Assembly: GCA_017430675.1 (NCBI GenBank)
Contig: JAFRMM010000187.1
Coordinates: forward strand, 1 to 16,519
Direction of reading: 5' to 3'
Origin: Prevotella sp.
GTDB taxonomy: Bacteria; Bacteroidota; Bacteroidia; Bacteroidales; Bacteroidaceae
DNA length: 16,519 nt
The translations under genes were made by a program, and so were the position numbers. This document shows, piece by piece, positions 14,876-16,519 of this stretch. Each line of letters starts with the position of its first letter. The stretch's first letter is position 1. A model generated the notes under the pieces. The model had not been told where the DNA came from. It did not search any database and saw nothing but the letters and a program-made list of their open reading frames with translations.

Positions 14876-16519
14876 TTAATTATGCAAAATCAGTGCAGAC
14901 TGAGGATCAACGATGACTTTGTCTCCCTTAACGGTACCGATTCCCTGTTCGTTAATGATGCCGTCGCAACAGACGATTGTATAGTTTCCTTTGGGGATTT
15001 CAACTTCGACAGTCTCGCGGTTGGCATTGAAAATCACGATGATATCTCGCCAGTCATCGCGCCCGGCATAGTTCTTCAGGCGATAGGCGACTGTTCCCTC
15101 AGGGTTGTCGAGGAATTCCAAGTGCTTGCGCACAAGGTCGGCGCTGCCAAGACGGAAGGCAGGATGATTCTTGCGCAGGGCTATCAGGTTCTTGTAATAC
15201 TCGAAGACTTGTGGATACTTCGTCTTATGGCTCCAGTCTAAATGATTGATGCTGTCAGGAGACTCGAAGGAGTTGTGGACGCCTTTTTTGTTGCGCAACA
15301 GTTCTTCGCCACTGAGCATGAAAGGTACACCTTGTGAGGTGAAGACTGCGGTCTGTGCCAGGAGGTCAAGGCGGATCAATTCTTCCATTTGACTATTTGA
15401 CAATTGACCATTTGACGATCTCAACGAAGGAATGCTGGCCTTCAGACGATCGACGAGACACATGTCGTCGTGACAACTCACATAACTGATCATCTGTGTG
15501 GGCTCCAGCGCCCAGGGCTCCTTGGAGTAGTTCACCTTGGTCATATCAACCTGCGGATGAGTGATGGCTCCGACGATACCGTATTTCAGACTTACGCTCT
15601 CGCTGCCGTCAGCGAGCCATGCGCCCTTGGTGTCGTCAGAGAAGGGACCACGCAGCGCATCGCGGATCTCGTCAGAGAAGGCGGCGATGCCAGGCATCTT
15701 CGTGATATTCGCCTTCATGCCGAGTTGCTCCTGCGGATAGGCACAGGAACCAGCGCTCCAGCCCTCGCCGTAGATAAAGATGGTGGGGTCGATGGCATCC
15801 ACGGCCTTGCGGATTTGGTTCATCGTCTCAATATCGTGGACACCCATCAGGTCGAAGCGGAAACCGTCGATATGGTACTCGTTGATCCAGTATTTCACAC
15901 TCTCGATCATAAACTGGCGCATCATCGGCTGATCGCTGGCCGTCTCGTTGCCACAGCCTGAGCCGTTGGAGTATTCGCCATCGGCAGTCTTGCGATAGTA
16001 GTAATCAGGATAGGTGCGCTGGAAGTTGGAATGCTCGATGTCGTAGGTATGGTTATACACCACGTCGAGGATCACGCTGATGCCAGCCTCGTGAAGCGTT
16101 TTCACCATCTGCTTGAACTCGCGGATGCGCACCTCGGGCTGATAGGGATCGGTGGAATAGCCGCCTTCAGGCACGTTGTAGTTCACAGGGTCGTAACCCC
16201 AGTTGTACTTGTTGTCGCTGAGACGTGTCTCATCCACAGAGCCATAGTCGTAAGAAGGCAGGATATGGATGGCATTCACGCCGAGGCTCTTCAGGTGGTC
16301 GATGGCCCAAGGCTCCGTCAACGCAAGGAATTTTCCGGGATACTGGGCATCCTCGCGGGCGATGGAGAAGTCTCGGTGGTGCATCTCGTAGATCACAAGG
16401 TCAGCAGGCGACTTCGTTACGGGGTGCTGATCGCAGCACCAGTGCTCAGGATTGGTCTTCGACATGTCGATGATGGCACCTCTCTTTCCATTCACGCCCA
16501 CGGCCTTGGCGAAGACACC
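14876..16519 (-). CDS. Type I pullulanase, GH13 (5' truncated by window edge)
   Basis: The frame is open to the window edge (GVFAKAVGVNGKR...), so 547 C-terminal residues are visible and the N-terminal beta/CBM48-like region is missing. The type I pullulanase signature YNWGYDP is present at about visible residue 106. The GH13 regions are intact: DVVYNH, GFRFD with the nucleophile Asp (about 223), YGEGW with the acid/base Glu (about 252) and SCHDD with the third Asp. It hydrolyses alpha-1,6 branches of pullulan, starch or glycogen. No signal peptide can be assessed. Residues between KASIPSL and EELIRLD contain an Asn/Ser/Gln-rich insertion (SSNGQLSNSQ) encoded by TTTGAC-type repeats. It lies upstream of the fucose isomerase-family gene on the same strand; no terminator is visible after its stop. 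Confidence 0.9.
   Translation of the reverse strand, partial: GVFAKAVGVNGKRGAIIDMSKTNPEHWCCDQHPVTKSPADLVIYEMHHRDFSIAREDAQYPGKFLALTEPWAIDHLKSLGVNAIHILPSYDYGSVDETRLSDNKYNWGYDPVNYNVPEGGYSTDPYQPEVRIREFKQMVKTLHEAGISVILDVVYNHTYDIEHSNFQRTYPDYYYRKTADGEYSNGSGCGNETASDQPMMRQFMIESVKYWINEYHIDGFRFDLMGVHDIETMNQIRKAVDAIDPTIFIYGEGWSAGSCAYPQEQLGMKANITKMPGIAAFSDEIRDALRGPFSDDTKGAWLADGSESVSLKYGIVGAITHPQVDMTKVNYSKEPWALEPTQMISYVSCHDDMCLVDRLKASIPSLRSSNGQLSNSQMEELIRLDLLAQTAVFTSQGVPFMLSGEELLRNKKGVHNSFESPDSINHLDWSHKTKYPQVFEYYKNLIALRKNHPAFRLGSADLVRKHLEFLDNPEGTVAYRLKNYAGRDDWRDIIVIFNANRETVEVEIPKGNYTIVCCDGIINEQGIGTVKGDKVIVDPQSALILHN
15387..15417. repeat. TTTGAC-type short tandem repeat inside the pullulanase gene
   Basis: There are four near-identical units of 7-8 bases: CATTTGAC, TATTTGAC, AATTGAC and CATTTGAC. 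Runs of TTGAC/AATTGAC of this kind are typical of intergenic DNA in Bacteroidales. Here they are read on the - strand as an in-frame Ser/Asn/Gln-rich segment in an otherwise conserved enzyme. Confidence 0.65.

Noticed and set aside
15434..15480. HDD instead of the common HDN in GH13 region IV of the pullulanase
   Set aside because: The catalytic Asp and preceding His are present; the following residue varies in the family, so activity is not in doubt.

Overview
The window looks like chromosomal DNA of a Bacteroidota (Bacteroidales) bacterium, most likely Prevotella or a close relative. The grounds are Bacteroidota-style promoters (-7 box TAnnTTTG), few Shine-Dalgarno sites, several lipoproteins, a DUF4369 lipoprotein, a SusA-like GH13 enzyme and a DUF3089 hydrolase. 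The genus is an inference. No rRNA, tRNA, CRISPR array, transposase or phage gene was seen, and no gene-free stretch exceeds about 110 bases.

Bases 1-6230 (+ strand) hold one tightly packed, probably cotranscribed block. It has the 3' part of a DUF6057-type membrane protein gene (copy A), its partner beta-propeller lipoprotein with a CxxCH motif (copy A), a small DUF4369-type lipoprotein, a full-length DUF6057-type protein (copy B) and a second propeller lipoprotein (copy B). A symmetrical bidirectional terminator at 6225-6263 separates this from bases 6258-10176 (- strand). That second operon has a PLP-dependent threonine aldolase-family gene first, then DUF6057-type copy C and propeller lipoprotein copy C, all joined by 4-base ATGA overlaps. 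The window therefore carries three paralogous membrane-protein/propeller-lipoprotein pairs, two in tandem and one inverted. I infer that each pair works as a unit: a multi-span inner-membrane protein with a helical-repeat tail, plus a lipid-anchored propeller that may carry a c-type heme. The function is unknown to me, and this is the best candidate for an undescribed system here.

A 108-base divergent promoter region (10177-10284) leads to a secreted DUF3089-type alpha/beta hydrolase (+ strand), which ends in another bidirectional terminator. From about 11277 to the right edge, three carbohydrate genes lie on the - strand: a SusA-like periplasmic GH13 alpha-glucanase, an L-fucose isomerase-family protein with its own promoter and terminator, and a 5'-truncated type I pullulanase. 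The two GH13 enzymes fit alpha-glucan (starch/glycogen) breakdown.

A second theme is short repeat-like DNA inside reading frames. There is a perfect GC-rich hairpin in the aldolase gene, a run of TTTGAC-type units in the pullulanase gene, and 9-base CTA-GG repeats in the signal peptides of two propeller lipoproteins. All keep the frame open, and the first two fall where the protein appears to carry an extra loop.
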